From Citrobacter freundii (GTDB lineage Bacteria > Pseudomonadota > Gammaproteobacteria > Enterobacterales > Enterobacteriaceae), in the NCBI RefSeq assembly GCF_029717145.1, contig NZ_CP099222.1, positions 2,108,001 through 2,172,000 on the forward strand: 64,000 bases of DNA, in the 5' to 3' direction. Positions 39,971 to 48,526 of the stretch are shown here, piece by piece. Position 1 is the first letter of the stretch. Every line of letters starts with the position of its first letter. The notes under the pieces are model-generated. The model was not told where the DNA came from and did no database searches. It saw nothing but the letters and a program-made list of their open reading frames with translations. Both the position numbers and the translations under genes were made by a program.

Positions 39971-39996
39971 AAAAAAAACCGGCATTACGCCGGTTC
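39971..39996 (-). terminator. Terminator of the 46-codon minus-strand gene
   Basis: On the minus strand ACCGGC / GCCGGT with a GTAAT loop is followed by eight T residues, immediately after the small gene. Strong canonical terminator. Confidence 0.88.
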
Positions 39997-40001
39997 AGGG
40001 A

Positions 40002-40142
40002 TTAGATTTTGCAGGCATCGCCGCAGTCATTATCCGCAATCATTTCCTGTGCTTTTTTGTCTGCATCTTCCAGACGTTCCGCATTGCGCTCTTGCGCTTC
40101 ATCGAGCCCATCAAAGACCAGATTATCGAGATCAATTTCCAT
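40002..40142 (-). CDS. Small acidic protein of 46 aa, function unknown
   Basis: Reads MEIDLDNLVFDGLDEAQERN and ends DNDCGDACKI: an acidic, helical, charged small protein with a C-terminal CxxxC pair. The call rests on gene structure. A TATAAT -10 (40181-40186, minus) lies upstream, AGGTGA is 6 bases before the ATG, and a strong terminator follows the stop. No signal peptide or known domain. I do not recognise a named homologue. It lies between the amino acid ABC operon and the DgoR-like regulator. Confidence 0.7.
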   Translation of the reverse strand: MEIDLDNLVFDGLDEAQERNAERLEDADKKAQEMIADNDCGDACKI

Positions 40143-40237
40143 CAGTCACCTGTTCAGGTTCAGCGTTTAACATCCCCCTTATTATATTGCAAAAATGTTG
40201 CTGAACAGCAGCGATTCTTGCGATTTAGAGGCGACTA

Positions 40238-40969
40238 TCAAATCAGATGTGCGTATTTTTCCGGTAGCGTGGTCCACAGATGTCGGTTGGCGGCGCTCAG
40301 GATGATATCCCGCATGCACTCCCGCGCCGTAACGCCTTGGCGAAGGCGAATGGCTTCCAGCAGCAGGCGGTGCTGTTCTACAGCATGCTCTGTTTCCCTG
40401 ACCGAAGCCTCCTGTGTCTGTTTAAATGACAGCATCATAGCTGCTGAAAGCGCATTGCCAATCGACATCAAAAACGGGTTATGGCAGGACTTTAACAGCG
40501 CCGTGTGAAAGGCCAGATCGCCTTCCTCAAACAGCGCGATCTTATCCTGCTGTTGTCCACGCGACATCAGCGTCCAGGCCTCCTCAATGGCGGCCAAATC
40601 GCGGGCAGTGGCGTTGGCGGCGGCCAGCGCGGCGGCGTTAGGTTCGAACATTAGACGCGTTACCACCAGTTGTTCTGCGACATCAGGCGCAATACCCACT
40701 TCTTCCATCCAGCCCAGCACGTCGGTGTCGAGAAAACTCCAGAGTTCGCGCGGGTTTACCGTGCTGCGCCGTTTTGCCTGAATTGACAGCAAGCCTTTGG
40801 CTGACAGGACATGCAGCGCGTTTCGCACTGAGGTTCGCGAGGCAGAGTACTGCACGGCAAGTTCATTTTCACCGGGGAGCATCTCCCCATCGCTCAGGGT
40901 CCCGCAGATGATCTTCATTGCCAGATCGCGGGTGATCGTTTCGGAAATTGTGGCCTGGGGCGTCGTCAT
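40238..40969 (-). CDS. dgoR: GntR/FadR-family regulator (DgoR-like)
   Basis: 243-aa repressor with an N-terminal winged HTH (LPGENELAVQYSASRTSVRNALHVLSAKGLL) and a C-terminal FCD ligand domain (metal-binding type Asp/His residues such as EGDLAFHTALLKSC). It resembles E. coli DgoR, the D-galactonate-responsive repressor. The start chosen is ATG 40969 (MTTPQATIS); 20 more codons are open upstream. It is divergent from dgoK with a clear palindrome between them, so it most likely controls the sugar-acid operon. Confidence 0.82.
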   Translation of the reverse strand: MTTPQATISETITRDLAMKIICGTLSDGEMLPGENELAVQYSASRTSVRNALHVLSAKGLLSIQAKRRSTVNPRELWSFLDTDVLGWMEEVGIAPDVAEQLVVTRLMFEPNAAALAAANATARDLAAIEEAWTLMSRGQQQDKIALFEEGDLAFHTALLKSCHNPFLMSIGNALSAAMMLSFKQTQEASVRETEHAVEQHRLLLEAIRLRQGVTARECMRDIILSAANRHLWTTLPEKYAHLI

Positions 40970-41128
40970 AGTGTGCCTTGAAGATAAGAGAGTCCTTTCA
41001 TTGTAACTATAAAGCAGTAGGTAACGCATACAAGATTTTATTTCATGTCCGTTCAGATTAATAAATATAACGATTTATTGCACTTCTCGATCGCGCTCAC
41101 AGATCGTTCATATAAAATTAACTACATT

Positions 41129-41141
41129 CTTGTAATACAAG
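41129..41141. promoter_or_regulatory. Palindromic operator upstream of dgoK
   Basis: CTTGTAATACAAG is a perfect 13-bp palindrome of the TTGTNNNACAA form bound by FadR-subfamily GntR repressors, 22 bases before the dgoK start. A matching half site, ATACAAG, lies about 100 bases upstream near 41028, on the regulator side. Binding by the adjacent DgoR-like protein is inferred. Confidence 0.65.
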
Positions 41142-41163
41142 ATTGAGTTATTGAGGTTACAAG

Positions 41164-42069
41164 ATGGCTGGGGCGTGGATTGCGATTGACTGGGGAACGT
41201 CTAACTTCCGAGCGTGGTTGATCAACGATAAAGACGTGCTGGATAAGCGCAGCGCCAACTGCGGGCTGCTTCATGTTGGACAAGGTCAGTTTGACGCGAC
41301 GCTGAAAACGCTGTTAGGCGACTGGCTTACGCATGCCGCGCCGGTCATCGTGATGGCCGGGATGGTCGGCTCACAGCAGGGCTGGCATGACGTGGATTAT
41401 TGTCCGATCCCAGCCGGGGTCGACAGTTTGATTTCGCGTAGCAAATATTTCATCACCTCATGGGGGAGCGAGGCGTGGATTATTCCGGGACTTCGTCAAT
41501 CTTCCTCGGGTGAAATACCGGATGTGATGCGCGGTGAAGAGGTCCAGTTGCTCGGGCTGGCTTTACTGGCAGGGCTTGACGATTTTCAGGCGATTTTACC
41601 CGGTACGCACAGTAAACACGCTCGGGTCCGGCAGCGGCAGGTCACCGATTTTTCAACCTACATGACCGGTGAGTTGTACCACCTGCTGCTCGCGCATTCG
41701 CTGCTCGGACGCGCACTACCGGAAGCCGTTGAGGATGAGTCTGCTTTTTTGCGCGGCGTGAACGTTGCCCGTCGGGACCAGCCGTTAAGCCAACTGCTTT
41801 TTTCTGCCCGAACGCTGCGGCTTTCGGGAGAATTGCCTGCTTCCTCGGTAGGCGACTATCTCTCCGGCTTATTAATGGGGGCGGAGTTTACTACGGACTA
41901 CTCCGGGCAAATCTGGCTTGTGGGCAGCGCGGCATTGACGCGTCGCTATCAGCTTGCCGCGACCGTGTGTGGGGTTCAGACACGCTGCATTGATGGCGAT
42001 CGCTGTTTTATCGCCGGGATGCAGTCTCTTCAACATCAATTAACAGAGAAACGTAATGGACAGTTTTGA
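41164..42069 (+). CDS. dgoK: 2-dehydro-3-deoxygalactonokinase DgoK
   Basis: 301-aa kinase that phosphorylates 2-keto-3-deoxy-galactonate with ATP in the DeLey-Doudoroff pathway. The N-terminal phosphate motif IAIDWGTSNFRAWL and the TGELYHLL segment are typical of DgoK. It starts at ATG 41164 behind GAGG. It overlaps dgoA by 14 bases. Confidence 0.9.
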   Translation: MAGAWIAIDWGTSNFRAWLINDKDVLDKRSANCGLLHVGQGQFDATLKTLLGDWLTHAAPVIVMAGMVGSQQGWHDVDYCPIPAGVDSLISRSKYFITSWGSEAWIIPGLRQSSSGEIPDVMRGEEVQLLGLALLAGLDDFQAILPGTHSKHARVRQRQVTDFSTYMTGELYHLLLAHSLLGRALPEAVEDESAFLRGVNVARRDQPLSQLLFSARTLRLSGELPASSVGDYLSGLLMGAEFTTDYSGQIWLVGSAALTRRYQLAATVCGVQTRCIDGDRCFIAGMQSLQHQLTEKRNGQF

Positions 42070-42703
42070 TTTTGCCACGCTGTGGCAGAAAACGCCGCTG
42101 CCGATGATCGCCATTCTGCGCGGCCTGACGCCGGAGGACGCGCCTGAAATTGGTGACGCATTGCTTGAGGCGGGATTCACCTGGCTGGAGGTTCCGCTAA
42201 ATTCACCGCGAGCGCTCGATTCGATCACGCTGCTACGTGAATGCGCTGGCGCGCATGCTATCGTCGGGGCGGGTACCGTGTTGACGCCTGAACAGGTCGA
42301 CAATGTCGTGGAGGCGGGCGGGCAGATGATTATCTCGCCAAATATGAACACGTCAGTGATCCACCGCAGCCGGGAACGTGGCGTCATCAGCTTACCGGGT
42401 GTGACGACACCGAGCGAAGCATTTATGGCGCTGGAGGCCGGAGCCAGTGGGCTGAAGTTTTATCCGGCGGAAATGATCTCCCCGGAGATACTGCGGGCGA
42501 TGTGCGTGGTGCTGCCACCTCATATTGTTTGCATGCCGGTTGGCGGCGTTTCCGCCGAGGCGCAGCAGCTGAGACGCTGGTGCATGGGCGGTGCAAAAGG
42601 CTTTGGCTGCGGCGGCGGTCTGTACCGTGCGGGCGTAAGTCGTGAACAGGTTCTTCATAACGCACAGGCCTATGCGCAGGCATGGCAACAGGTAAACACC
42701 TGA
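42056..42703 (+). CDS. dgoA: 2-dehydro-3-deoxy-6-phosphogalactonate aldolase DgoA
   Basis: 215-aa class I aldolase of the KDPG/KDPGal family that cleaves KDPGal to pyruvate and glyceraldehyde 3-phosphate. Schiff-base Lys134 lies in LKFYPAEM, and Glu in WLEVPLNSP is the usual general base. With DgoK it makes the phosphorylative arm of the operon complete. No enolase-type DgoD is present; an IlvD/Edd-type dehydratase takes its place downstream. Confidence 0.9.
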   Translation: MDSFDFATLWQKTPLPMIAILRGLTPEDAPEIGDALLEAGFTWLEVPLNSPRALDSITLLRECAGAHAIVGAGTVLTPEQVDNVVEAGGQMIISPNMNTSVIHRSRERGVISLPGVTTPSEAFMALEAGASGLKFYPAEMISPEILRAMCVVLPPHIVCMPVGGVSAEAQQLRRWCMGGAKGFGCGGGLYRAGVSREQVLHNAQAYAQAWQQVNT

Positions 42704-42736
42704 TCGTGCATCAATAACCCTTCAAGAGGCTGAAAG

Positions 42737-44107
42737 ATGAATACGCGTACCCTTGATAGCGAAAATAAAAATGCGGTTTATCGTAAAGTGACCCGACGGC
42801 TGATCCCGTTTTTAATCCTGTGTTATTTCTTTGCTTACCTTGATCGTGTGAACGTGGGATTTGCCAAACTCCATATGCAGGATGCGCTGAATCTCAGCGA
42901 TACGGTGTATGGCATTGGCGCGGGCATCTTTTTCATTGGTTACTTTATTTTTGAAGTACCCAGTAACCTGCTGATGCAGCGCTTTGGCCCCCGTTTTTGG
43001 ATAGCGCGCATTATGGCCAGTTGGGCGGTGCTATCCGCATTAACGATGTTTGTCACCACCCCAACTCAGTTCTATGTCATTCGCTTCCTGCTCGGTGTAG
43101 CGGAAGCCGGGTTCTTCCCGGGTATTGTGTACTATTTAACGTTGTGGTTTCCCTCATGGCGCTCGGCGCGCACGCTGGGTCTGTTTATTCTGGTGACTCC
43201 GCTCTCGACTATTATCGGCAGCCCGCTGTCAGGGTTGATCCTGAAAATGTTTGAAGGTGTGGGTAATCTGCACAACTGGCAGTGGTTGTTCCTGGTGGAG
43301 GCGATCCCCTCATTCCTGCTGGCGTTTGTGGTACTGCGTTATCTCGACAACGATGTGAAATCGGCGACCTGGTTATCGGACCAGGAGAAAGCAGTAATTG
43401 AGCAGGATCTGCAAAAAGACCAGTTGGATAAAGACGCCGCCAATGCGGGAATGCCACAACATAGCCTGTCTGCGATGTTGCGTAACCGCTTTGTCTGGCT
43501 GCTGGCGGTGATCTTCTTTAGCTTCAACATTGGCTACTACGGGATTAACTTCTGGCTGCCGTCGATCATAAAAAGCTCAGGTGTGCAGGATGATTTAACG
43601 ATTGGTCTGCTGGCAGCAGTTCCCTATATCTTCGGCGCAGCCTTCATGTTGTGGAACAGTCGTCATTCGGATTTGAAACAGGAGCGTCGCTGGCATATTG
43701 CGATCCCGGCAATCGTTGGCGCCATTGGACTGACATTCAGCGCCCTGAATGAAGGTTCAACGTTCTGGATGATGGCGTGGATCTGCGTGGCGATGTCCGG
43801 CACGTTATCACTGATTCCCACCTATATCAGCTTGCCTGGGACGCTGCTTTCGGGCACGGCCGCCGCCGCAGGCATCGCATTAGTCAACTCCATCGGTAAT
43901 CTGGCCGGGTTCTTTGGCCCCACGGTTCTCGGCTGGCTGAAGGACACCACCGGCAGTACCAGCAGTGGATTGTACATTCTGGCGGGATTTCTGGTGCTGT
44001 GCGCACCGCTAATCTTCCTCATCCCGGCTCGCCTGGTTAACCCTCGCGATCGAAAAACGGCGGTACAGGCAGAAAACACCGTATTAACCAAAAGAGGTCA
44101 TATATGA
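42737..44107 (+). CDS. MFS transporter of the anion:cation symporter family
   Basis: 456-aa, 12-helix major facilitator of the ACS subfamily (like DgoT, GudP, ExuT), with the typical RLIPFLILCYFFAYLDRVNVGFAKL start. It probably imports a hexonate or related sugar acid. It sits 33 bases after dgoA with GAGG before its ATG and overlaps the dehydratase gene by 4 bases. Confidence 0.88.
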   Translation: MNTRTLDSENKNAVYRKVTRRLIPFLILCYFFAYLDRVNVGFAKLHMQDALNLSDTVYGIGAGIFFIGYFIFEVPSNLLMQRFGPRFWIARIMASWAVLSALTMFVTTPTQFYVIRFLLGVAEAGFFPGIVYYLTLWFPSWRSARTLGLFILVTPLSTIIGSPLSGLILKMFEGVGNLHNWQWLFLVEAIPSFLLAFVVLRYLDNDVKSATWLSDQEKAVIEQDLQKDQLDKDAANAGMPQHSLSAMLRNRFVWLLAVIFFSFNIGYYGINFWLPSIIKSSGVQDDLTIGLLAAVPYIFGAAFMLWNSRHSDLKQERRWHIAIPAIVGAIGLTFSALNEGSTFWMMAWICVAMSGTLSLIPTYISLPGTLLSGTAAAAGIALVNSIGNLAGFFGPTVLGWLKDTTGSTSSGLYILAGFLVLCAPLIFLIPARLVNPRDRKTAVQAENTVLTKRGHI

Positions 44108-45819
44108 GCAGTTGTGGCAGCGGATGTGGCGGTTGTGGTGGCGAACACTTCAATCCGATCCTCAGTGGTGATGATGGCGCGTTAAAGCGCGCCCTCTACA
44201 AATCGATGGGCCACACGGACGAGCAACTTCGCCGTCCGGTGATTGCCGTAGTTAATAGCTACACCAATGCGACGGCGGGGCATGCCAACCTCAATGAGCT
44301 GACCGCACATGTACTGAAAGGGATTGATGAAGCGGGCGGGGTGGGGATGGTATTTGGCACTATCGCCCCCTGCGACGGCATTGCCGAAGGGCATCTCGGC
44401 ATGCGCTATATTCTGGCGGCGCGTGAAATCATCGCCAGTTCGATAGAAGTGATGATGCGTGCCCACCGCTTTGATGGCATGGTGCTGCTGGGCTCGTGCG
44501 ACAAAATTGTTCCGGCTATGCTGATGGCGGCAGCGCGACTCGATATTCCGGCGATTCTGCTGAACGGCGGGCCGATGTATCCCGCAGAATATAAAGGCAA
44601 ACACTGGGACGGCAATATTGTCACCGAGGCCATTGGCTGGAAACGTCGTGGCGAAATTGATGATGCTGAGTTCCGCCATATTGAGGATATTGCGGAGCCG
44701 GGACACGGTTCCTGCACCATGTACGGTACCGCCAATACCATGTGCTGTATTGCGGAAGTGCTGGGCATGAGCCTGCCGGGGAGCAGTACGTTGCCCGCTA
44801 TCTCGGGTGAACGACGGGAGTGCGCCTATGCAACAGGGATGACCGCAGTCGATTTGGTGAAGCGCAGTGTGAACGCCCGTCAGATTATTACGCGCGAATC
44901 TATCCTTAATGCGATGACCTATTTATTGGCGACGGGGGGATCAACGAACGCCATTCTGCATCTACAGGCCATTTATTACGAAGCGGAACTGGGCCATCTT
45001 CCTCTCTCGGAATTTGACGCCCTCAGTCATCAGGTGCCACTGGTAGCCTCGCTTTATCCTGCATCGGAATACGACATGATCGATTTCTGGGAAGCGGGAG
45101 GCGTAGCGGCGGTGGAAAAAGAGATCGTCAATCTGCTCGATCTCACTTGCCTGACGGTGAATGGGCAGACAAAAGGAGAATGGCTGAGAGACGTTCCGGT
45201 CACCCGTCGCCCGGAAGTGATTCATACTCTGGCAATCCCGGTGCGAAATGAGTCAGGCGTCGCCGTGCTGCACGGCAATCTTTCGCCGATGGGTTGTGTG
45301 GTGAAACCTGCAGCGGTCCCGGATCATTTGATGGTATTCACCGGGCCGGCCGTGGTCTTTAACAGTGAAGACGACGCGGTGGCGACGATCCTCTCGGGCG
45401 ATATCCAGCCCGGCAGCGTGCTGGTCTTGCGCTATGAAGGACCGAAAGGTGGGCCCGGGATGCCGGAAATGTACAAGCCAATGAAATTCCTCGAAGGGAT
45501 GAACCTCTCTGATTCCTGCGCGCTGATCACTGACGGGCGTTTTTCAGGCTCGAATCGCGGACTATTCGTGGGGCATATTTCGCCCGAAGCCAGCGATGGC
45601 GGTGTACTGGCGTTGGTTGAAAACGGTGACTCCATCAGCATTGATATTCCAAAGCGCACCTTAACGCTGAATGTGGCCGAGTGCGAGCTGAACGAACGTC
45701 AGCAACGTTGCCAACTGGTGCATAAAGAGGTCCCCCGCGGCTTCTTGCGGCTGTATCGTCGCTGGGCGTTACCGGCAGCGCAGGGGGCTGTGCTGGCTGA
45801 CAGGGAGGACTTTTTATGA
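44104..45819 (+). CDS. IlvD/Edd-family sugar-acid dehydratase with a Cys-rich N-terminus
   Basis: 571-aa Fe-S dehydratase of the IlvD/Edd family. It shows the three expected cluster cysteines in APCDGIAEGH, LGSCDKIVPAM and GHGSCTMYGTANTM, and the Mg/substrate motif LLATGGSTNAILHL. Relatives dehydrate L-arabonate, D-xylonate, gluconate or galactonate to 2-keto-3-deoxy acids. In this operon it should feed DgoK/DgoA or the last-gene aldolase. The N-terminus is unusual: SSCGSGCGGCGGEH, with three extra cysteines spaced C-x3-C-x2-C before the family domain. It is coupled to both neighbours by ATGA-type overlaps. Confidence 0.85.
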   Translation: MSSCGSGCGGCGGEHFNPILSGDDGALKRALYKSMGHTDEQLRRPVIAVVNSYTNATAGHANLNELTAHVLKGIDEAGGVGMVFGTIAPCDGIAEGHLGMRYILAAREIIASSIEVMMRAHRFDGMVLLGSCDKIVPAMLMAAARLDIPAILLNGGPMYPAEYKGKHWDGNIVTEAIGWKRRGEIDDAEFRHIEDIAEPGHGSCTMYGTANTMCCIAEVLGMSLPGSSTLPAISGERRECAYATGMTAVDLVKRSVNARQIITRESILNAMTYLLATGGSTNAILHLQAIYYEAELGHLPLSEFDALSHQVPLVASLYPASEYDMIDFWEAGGVAAVEKEIVNLLDLTCLTVNGQTKGEWLRDVPVTRRPEVIHTLAIPVRNESGVAVLHGNLSPMGCVVKPAAVPDHLMVFTGPAVVFNSEDDAVATILSGDIQPGSVLVLRYEGPKGGPGMPEMYKPMKFLEGMNLSDSCALITDGRFSGSNRGLFVGHISPEASDGGVLALVENGDSISIDIPKRTLTLNVAECELNERQQRCQLVHKEVPRGFLRLYRRWALPAAQGAVLADREDFL

Positions 45820-46736
45820 GTTCGGTCGATAACATTCGGGGCGTAAATCCCATTGTGGCGATGCCGTTTACGCCGCAAGGTGACGTTGATAGGGTGAGTT
45901 TTCGCCGCCTGTTAGCCCATCTTAGTGCCACCGGCGTTAACGGCCTGACGCTGTTTGGCATTGCCAGCGAATTTCCCAAGCTTGACGACAGTGAGCGAGG
46001 GCAGCTGGCGGAAACCTTTCTGGCTGAACTGGCGGATAGCCGCGTGTTTCGCGCGATCTCTGTTACTGACCACAGCACCGACCTTGCTGTACGTCGGGCG
46101 CGTCGGTATCAGAGTATGGGGGCTGACGCGCTGATGCTTTTGCCTCCGTTTTTCCTGCAACCGTCACTTGCGGCCGTTCAGGCGCATATTTCTGCGGTGC
46201 TGGAGGCGGTGACTATTCCCGTGATGGTGCAATACGCACCGGGTGAGACCGGATTTCCGGTCACGCCAGCGCAGTTAGCCGAGGTGGCCAAACGCTATCC
46301 GCACGCAGTATTTAAGATTGAATGTAATCCGCCGGTGGCGTACACCCGCGAGTTTCTCCTGCATGCACCCGACGCCCACGTACTGAACGGCTACGCCGGT
46401 CTGTATATGCTACAAATGCTGGAAGCTGGAGGGAAAGGCGTGATGCCGGGGTGCTCGTTCAGCGAAATTTATGTGCGTATTTATCGTCACTGGCTGGCCG
46501 GAGAGCCGCAGCAGGCCGCGCAATTACATGACGCGCTGTTACCCTATATCCAGCGCTGGATGCAGCATTGTGAATACATCATTCAGATTGAAAAAAGGAT
46601 ATTGCTACGTCGGGGGATTATTGCTGATGAGTATTGTCGAAAACCCGGCTGGGCCTTAACGGATGAGGATAGAAATACAGTCGATCGCTTTATTGAACAG
46701 TTCGGTTTGTCGGTGTTGTCCGAACCGATAACCTGA
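45816..46736 (+). CDS. DapA-family class I aldolase (KDG aldolase-like)
   Basis: 306-aa dihydrodipicolinate synthase/N-acetylneuraminate lyase family protein with the barrel start GVNPIVAMPFTPQGDVD, Tyr in MVQYAPGE and Schiff-base Lys167 in FKIECNPP. Relatives such as YagE and YjhH cleave 2-keto-3-deoxy sugar acids without phosphorylation. As the last gene of the operon it gives a second aldolase beside DgoA, so the operon may serve two substrates or two routes. The substrate is unknown. Confidence 0.82.
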   Translation: MSSVDNIRGVNPIVAMPFTPQGDVDRVSFRRLLAHLSATGVNGLTLFGIASEFPKLDDSERGQLAETFLAELADSRVFRAISVTDHSTDLAVRRARRYQSMGADALMLLPPFFLQPSLAAVQAHISAVLEAVTIPVMVQYAPGETGFPVTPAQLAEVAKRYPHAVFKIECNPPVAYTREFLLHAPDAHVLNGYAGLYMLQMLEAGGKGVMPGCSFSEIYVRIYRHWLAGEPQQAAQLHDALLPYIQRWMQHCEYIIQIEKRILLRRGIIADEYCRKPGWALTDEDRNTVDRFIEQFGLSVLSEPIT

Positions 46737-47010
46737 CATGCACGCCAACGCCGCGCCCCTGAACTGAAACACCGCTCCGGTGCGCGGCGGACCTCGCTAA
46801 CCACCTCTTTTTTGTCCGTTTTTGGACCCGTCACAACTCGCCAAGATGTTAATAATATGTTTCGCAATCATGCGGCAAGCCTGTTTATTCAGGAACGTGA
46901 TGCGCGATCATTTTTAACAATATCATGACAAAATCACTATACATATAACTTAATATCTTTTATACATTAATCGTTAACCCCTGTGACTATTCCACAAAAG
47001 AGAAAGAGAT

Positions 47011-48492
47011 ATGGAACAGATACCTGATAATAAAAACGATAATTTTCAAAAAGATGGCAAAGAGCAGTTCAACCGTTCGATCGGACTTATCTCTAACTTT
47101 GCGCTGGGTTTTACCTACCTGTCGCCACTCACCGCCGTGTATTCGCTGTTTGCGCTTGCTGTAACGCTGGCAGGGCCACCGGCGGTATGGTGGATTTTAA
47201 TCGTCGCCTGTGGGCAGCTTCTGGTTGCGCTGGTGTTTGGCGAAGTGGCGTCTCAGTATCCGATAACCGGAGGGCTGTATCCCTGGGCCAGAAGGTTGTG
47301 GGGGAAAAAATATGCGTGGATCGCCGCCTGGATTTACCTGTGGGCGCTGGTGGTGACCATCACCTCAATCGCGGAATACACCTCTACCTTCGTCGAGTCA
47401 TTATTCCACTATGGTCAGACTCCGGCCACCATGCTGCTGACATCCGTGGTGCTGCTGCTCTTGATGATGGCGGTGAATATGTCCGGGACAAAGAATCTTG
47501 CCCGGGTCGCCAAAATTGGTTTCTGGTGTGAGATCGTCAGCGTGATTGCGCTGGGGATTTACCTGCTGATATTCCACCGTTCACAGCCATTCTCGGTGAT
47601 ATTTGATTCAATGGGCGTGCTGGCCCAGGACGGGAGCTACTCCACCGCCTTTATGTCTGCCGCGCTGATGGGCCTGTTTATGTTCTTTGGCTTTGAAGCC
47701 TGCGGCAACGTTGCGGAAGAGGTGAAGAACCCAAGCAAAAAAATCCCGATTGCGATGATCCTGAGTATCGTGTTTGGTGCGATCTCGGCCATTATTTCCG
47801 TCATGGGGTATCTGCTGGCTTCGCCGAATCTGGTCAGTATTGTCAACGGTAAAACGGCCGATCCGATCCCGGCTATCCTCAATGAGGCCCTGGGGGAAAC
47901 CGGCGCGACGGTCTTTATCATCGTCGCGATTATCGCCATGCTGTCGTGTATTCTGTCTCTCCAGGCTGCGCTGAGCCGCCTTATCTTCTCTTTCTCCCGT
48001 GACAGAATGCTGCCGGGAAGCGAGTGGATGTCCAAAATCTCTAAAAATGGTGTTCCCGATAATGCCATGGTGGTCAGTTGCTTACTGCCGGTGATTATCT
48101 GTGTTTGGGTCTATTTCCAGCCCGATAATCTGTCGCGCATTACCGCGTTTGCCGTTATCGGTATCTATATTTCCTTCCAGATGGTCGTGCTGGCAGCGCT
48201 GCGCCAGCGCCTGAAAGGCTGGAAACCGGCGGGTGAGTGGACCATCGGTGGTTGGGGGACTCTGGTTAACGTGCTGGCGTTAGCTTACGGGTTGTGCGGG
48301 ATTTGGCTGCTAGCCCAACCCGCTGACAGCAGTGATTTCATCGACCGCTGGACGGTGCTGTTTGGCCTGGCGATTGTGGTGGGTTCGGGGCTTATCTACA
48401 TGTTCCTGACGCGTCCGTTTGGTCGCTCTGCTGCGCCGGAAAATGATGCGATAGCCTACGCAAACAAGCTCAATATGGGGCAGGATAATTAA
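47011..48492 (+). CDS. APC-superfamily amino acid/polyamine permease
   Basis: 493-aa inner-membrane permease with about 12 helices of the GABA/choline/amino acid (ACT/BAT1-like) type. Typical features are IGLISNFALGFTYLSPLTAVYS at the start, GGLYPWARRLWG, and FGFEACGNVAEEVKNPSKKIP in the middle. Given the genes that follow, a polyamine, GABA or aminoaldehyde precursor is a likely substrate, but this is inference. It has its own promoter region (46737-47010, no gene seen) and AAAGAGAAAGAG before the ATG. It is convergent with the Cache/GntR pair. Confidence 0.8.
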   Translation: MEQIPDNKNDNFQKDGKEQFNRSIGLISNFALGFTYLSPLTAVYSLFALAVTLAGPPAVWWILIVACGQLLVALVFGEVASQYPITGGLYPWARRLWGKKYAWIAAWIYLWALVVTITSIAEYTSTFVESLFHYGQTPATMLLTSVVLLLLMMAVNMSGTKNLARVAKIGFWCEIVSVIALGIYLLIFHRSQPFSVIFDSMGVLAQDGSYSTAFMSAALMGLFMFFGFEACGNVAEEVKNPSKKIPIAMILSIVFGAISAIISVMGYLLASPNLVSIVNGKTADPIPAILNEALGETGATVFIIVAIIAMLSCILSLQAALSRLIFSFSRDRMLPGSEWMSKISKNGVPDNAMVVSCLLPVIICVWVYFQPDNLSRITAFAVIGIYISFQMVVLAALRQRLKGWKPAGEWTIGGWGTLVNVLALAYGLCGIWLLAQPADSSDFIDRWTVLFGLAIVVGSGLIYMFLTRPFGRSAAPENDAIAYANKLNMGQDN

Positions 48493-48495
48493 ACA

Positions 48496-48513
48496 AAGGG
48501 CCTACGGGCCCTT
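48496..48513. terminator. Hairpin in the convergent gap
   Basis: Perfect 7-bp stem AAGGGCC / GGCCCTT with a 4-base loop. On the minus strand it is followed by TTGTTTAATT, so it best serves the Cache-domain gene. No T tract on the plus strand. Confidence 0.5.
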
Positions 48514-48526
48514 AGAGCCTATCCCC

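Noticed and set aside
39888-40508. 206-codon plus-strand frame
   Set aside because: Only its first roughly 28 codons look like protein (the LysR relic); the rest is antisense to the 46-codon gene and to dgoR.
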